Shown here: piece after piece, positions 61,001-64,000 of the stretch
Layout: every line of letters begins with the position of its first letter
Numbering within the stretch: position 1 is the first letter of the stretch
Origin: Hofstenia miamia
Taxonomy: Eukaryota > Xenacoelomorpha > Acoela
Assembly (NCBI GenBank): GCA_004352715.1
Contig: SCFE01000001.1
Coordinates: forward strand, 5,796,350-5,860,349
Reading direction: 5' to 3'
Length of the DNA stretch: 64,000 nt
The notes under the pieces: generated by a model
What the model was told of the DNA's origin: nothing
What the model saw: only the letters and a program-made list of their open reading frames with translations
Database searches by the model: none
Translations under genes and position numbers: made by a program

Positions 61001-61876
61001 TACGCATTTAATCACATATTTATCATTTCAATACTATCACTGCGTCCTATATTTTGTTAACTTGAATGAATTCATATGATCATTGTAGTCATTGAAAAAC
61101 CCTGGTTTTACAGAAAATAACGTCAGCATTTTCTTATGTTGTCTCCATATATAAAACTCATAATTATTTGGAGTATATTTGCACCCATATTGATCATATA
61201 TGTACATACATCAACATCGCAAGTTTAAAGATAGCCGGAAAACCGCTTTAGATAGGCTTATTCTGTTAACTGTGATTTCATTAGATGTTTTTTATTCTAA
61301 TTTCATTAAACTTAAAATTTACAAAAAAATTAAATAATCTGATTTCAGAAGCTACCTCACAAATATATAATGTTAATAAATCATTATTTTACAAGATCAT
61401 AAACGACTAGGTTCTTTAATATTAAATCAATCCAATTTTTTATAACATACGAAGGCAAACATGTCTGATTTTATATGTTCTCTAGAGTAGTCCTTGATTC
61501 AATTAAGTCAACTCAGAATGTCTACTGCCTCGTAAAATCTATATATATATATATATACATGATAGGTTATAACTTATGACACTTCATTTATATTTTATAA
61601 AAAATTAGCAAATAATCAAAGATCTAATTATATTAAGAATACCATTTTCGTCTTCTAAATGTTTTAGTCTGTCATTGGTTAACATGTCATCGAAGGCCCG
61701 CTGTTGAATTCCGCCCTCACATCCGTAATCCATGGTATTACAATCTATTAGTTGTTGTTCTGAGAAAGTTCTTAACTTCTTGTATGTCTTGTAGTATTGA
61801 CCTTCAAAAGAGCCCACCGCAGAAAACGCCCAACAACTTCCACAAGACCCTTGATTTTTTACTCTCGTCACAAGAC
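57617..61876 (-). CDS. Cathepsin L-like cysteine protease (papain family C1A), 5' part missing
   Basis: Two exons, 61876-61643 and 58008-57617, join in phase 1 and cover nearly the whole mature enzyme. The first holds the catalytic Cys (NQGSCGSCWAFSAVGSFEGQ), FSEQQLIDC and GCEGG. The second holds YPY, the GPVAASLDA substrate strand, the catalytic His (ISHGVVVIGYG) and the catalytic Asn (DYWIVKNSWGPGWGEDGFF), ending MCGIARQSSIAIL. All active-site residues are present, so an active endopeptidase of lysosome, gut or secretion is expected. ERFNIN-type prodomain and signal exons are not found between 61877 and 64000 and probably lie further right. The last exon ends 55 bp from the stop codon of the convergent receptor gene. 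Confidence 0.9.
58009..61642 (-). other. Cathepsin intron
   Basis: A 3.6-kb intron. It contains the second copy of a dispersed repeat at 59029-59195 and an (AT)n run near 61540. The open frames at 58175-58435 and 58338-58586 overlap each other on opposite strands and show no family motif. The rest is AT-rich. Confidence 0.6.
59029..59195. repeat. Dispersed repeat, copy 2
   Basis: Same orientation as 56251-56445, diverged by point changes and small indels (for example it lacks the CTCCATTTTTCTTA segment). Confidence 0.75.
61643..61876 (-). CDS. Cathepsin L-like, exon with the catalytic Cys
   Basis: 77 codons. Acceptor TTTTGTAG|GT at 61876 and donor AATG|GTATTC at 61643. Reads LVTRVKNQGSCGSCWAF at its start, so the mature N-terminus lies in the exon before it. 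Ends after AFDDMLTNDRLKHLEDEN, just before the YPY box. Confidence 0.92.
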
Positions 61877-63415
61877 CTACAAAATATGATTTTATTGCTA
61901 CTAGATTATTGCAGTAATCAATAGATAAGATAATTTGTCATTATACGAATCAATTAATTAACAGCATACCACAGTGTTAAAAATAGAATAAAGCGTTGAT
62001 ATCTATAATAAATGAATGAAAAAAGATACACTTTGAATTAAATATCGTAGGCGTAGTGGAAAAAACTACGCAAATTGAATGGAAAGCAGAATCGATGGAA
62101 ATGATTTTTTATTAATGAAAATCGAAAAAATGGAATACTATTTAATACGTCGTGAAATCATCTGAACCCCAATACGTAGATCTAGCGAAACTAGAAGCAA
62201 AATTTTAGTACTTAAGGAATTTCAAAGCAAATTCAAAATTGAAAATTAAGGGCGTGCGATAAATGGTAAATTAACTCAAATATTGATGTCAGAAATTAAT
62301 GATATCGTAATCGAATTCAATGCATTTTACCCGACAGGTGCAAATAAGGAAAGTTTGCTCTGATGAAGAGAAGAACACAACAACTTATACCAGTCAGTAA
62401 TTAATTCTTGATAATTTTAAACAATTAGAAATAAATTCTTAAGGATTCTCAATAACTTTAATACAAACATCCAAAAGATATATTTTGACTTACAAAGTCA
62501 TTGTCAGTTCCTGACAAAATTATTCCTTCTAAACTTACTTGATTTTATAATAATATTTTATTTTACTAAATCTTTATTATTGGTAGAAACAGTTTCCGTA
62601 TGTTCTGTATCTTCTTTGGTATTTAGAATTGGTTGAAACGATCTAATTAAAATACTTTCAATGGTTTTAAGATGGTTTGCTTCGGTATTCTTTAAACTTT
62701 TTACATTATAGCTTAGTCCAATCTTTAAGATGTTTTGAAGTTGTTGAATTAGTTTCGTGTTATTTTGTTCTACTTAGTTGACGTATTTACTGAATTTGAA
62801 TCTTGGGCCAATTTTTTTGTCAATTAACAATTACCTTCCTAAACAGATACATTCACAACTGACCAGAATCATGCACAAGTACGTAAACAATCATATGAAT
62901 TACAACCATTATAAAGGAATTCAAAAACCATTTGATAAAGGAATTGGTATTACTATCATGAAAAACTAGGATATTATACTAATAAAATTGTAGATATCGT
63001 GAAAGGAAAAAATCTTTGAAAAGATTATAATGCATGAAACGAAAAAACTCTCCTCCTATAGTCTATGAATATAAATTTAATACAAGATTGCTTCAAATGA
63101 AAAACCAAAGCAAGATTACCAACCATTTTTATGAGAATTGCAAATCAACTGATGGCTATGCTTCAAAATTATATAGATTTGATAAGGAATCATCAAATTG
63201 AAAGAAATCCTAAGAAAAAATGAATATTTAATATTTCCTTAAAGTCTTAAAAAAATTTCAATCGTCTCAGAAAATACATGACCCTACTGCTAATGTCAGT
63301 GTTTTATAAATGTGTTAATAAATAAATGTCATTAGCTATTCTACAAATAATTTTCCACTGATCGAAATTGCCCATTTTTGAAATTCAATTTTTGACCAAA
63401 CCTAAAAATATATTT
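61877..63415. other. Probably upstream cathepsin intron; nothing recognised
   Basis: I looked on the minus strand for a prodomain (W-x-x-FK-x-x-Y, ERFNIN, GxNxFxD) and found none. The open frame at 62778-62969 on the plus strand has no motif. Confidence 0.45.
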
Positions 63416-63416
63416 A

Positions 63417-64000
63417 CAGGGTGTCCCAAAAGTCTCACAAAACTTTAAGCGGCTGCCAATTGCTTCACGTTACTTCTTTTCTCGTAATTATTTTTTTAAT
63501 AGTTGTAGAACACAAAAGGGAATTTTGTTCAGCATAATCATTGTTTTCGCATCAATTTTAAGTCAAAAAATGACAAATTTTTTATCTTCACAGTACAGGC
63601 AAAACAAACTCGTTGATCGATTAAGTATCAGACGGATGTGAGATGGGTTCATTTCATTTTTCTACTTCGCACTTCTCCTTGACTGGCTGAATATTACTGT
63701 CTAGTGTTCTTCCAATGAACTGATCATTTCAAAAGAATATCCTCATCGATTTTCAGCTCATTCACCTGATCTAACTCCATTTGACTATTACTTATGAGGA
63801 ACTGTGACAGATCGCGTGTACCCTGCTTCACTCCAACGAGTCTTTAAGAGCTACAAGAGAAAATTACGCCTGTAACTGAAAAAACCATCCAAGAAGAACT
63901 GAGGCGATCGGTGCTGCACCTGCTTTCCAGGTTGGAGGTTGTGCTGGAGAGCAAGCGAGGAGCAATTGAACATATCCTTTAATTGAACTTTAACTTATTG
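63417..64000 (+). mobile_element. Mariner/Tc-type element, deleted and cut by the window edge
   Basis: Starts CAGGGTGTCCCAAAAGTCTC, a frequent mariner-type end. After a deletion of most of the transposase, plus-strand frames give FSAHSPDLTPFDYYL-GTVTD then RVYPASLQRVF, the SPDLTPFDYFLWG box with the Trp codon changed to a stop. Then, after a frameshift, ELQEKITPVTEKTIQEELRR and VVLESKRGAIEHIL up to a stop at about 63982. The right end lies outside the window. Confidence 0.7.

Noticed and set aside
1-64000. CRISPR arrays, bacterial operons, riboswitches, rRNA
   Set aside because: The window is clearly nuclear DNA of an animal. No such structures were seen, and I could not identify any convincing tRNA gene by eye.

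Overview
This is a strongly AT-rich animal (metazoan) genomic window: genes are split by GT-AG introns, microsatellites of (AT)n, (GATA)n and (TTA)n abound, there are two scaffold gaps and three single-base Ns, and most of the rest is decayed transposable elements. Very short introns (about 42-70 bp) mix with introns of several kb. The set of elements (gypsy, R4/Dong-like and other LINEs, Penelope-like, hAT, piggyBac, pogo, several mariner/Tc types) fits an invertebrate, perhaps an arthropod such as a copepod; that last step is inference.

Two host genes are supported. (1) Plus strand, 38363-57561: a 15-exon type II membrane protein of the transferrin receptor / glutamate carboxypeptidase II (M28B) family. 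Every intron phase agrees and the joined CDS codes for 640 residues. It has a cytosolic tail, one membrane span, a much reduced protease-associated region, a peptidase-like domain that has lost most zinc ligands, and the helical dimerisation domain. It is therefore best read as a transferrin-receptor-like pseudopeptidase. (2) Minus strand, 61876-57617: the two 3' exons of a cathepsin L-like cysteine protease with Cys, His and Asn of the active site intact; its prodomain exons are not visible and probably lie beyond the right edge. The two genes converge tail to tail with 55 bp between stop codons, so their 3' UTRs probably overlap.

Layout: 1-707 end of a hAT-like element; 1.2-6.1 kb one decayed gypsy pol on the minus strand, split at 3849-5779 by a DNA transposon with perfect 18-bp inverted ends, a 3-bp target duplication and an ORF whose family I cannot name (the best candidate for something undescribed); 7.45-9.51 kb a long inverted-repeat (foldback) element; 9.8-10.3 kb a pogo-like transposase relic; 10.7-11.3 kb a degenerate AT-rich tandem array; 11.6-21 kb mostly featureless AT-rich DNA with two weak candidate first exons; 21.4-25.9 kb retroelement relics including a 901-bp exact duplication across a single N (probably an assembly artefact); 27.6-28.5 kb a LINE reverse transcriptase relic; 33.5-34.75 kb a nearly full-length mariner-type element; 38.3-57.6 kb the receptor gene, whose introns hold a LINE, two piggyBac pieces, MITEs, a Penelope-like end and Tc1/mariner pieces; 57.6-61.9 kb the cathepsin gene; 63.4-64 kb another mariner-type element running off the edge.

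All calls come from reading the sequence; no searches were run. Exon joins have no transcript support here, but the unbroken chain of 15 phase-compatible exons with family similarity in order is strong evidence.
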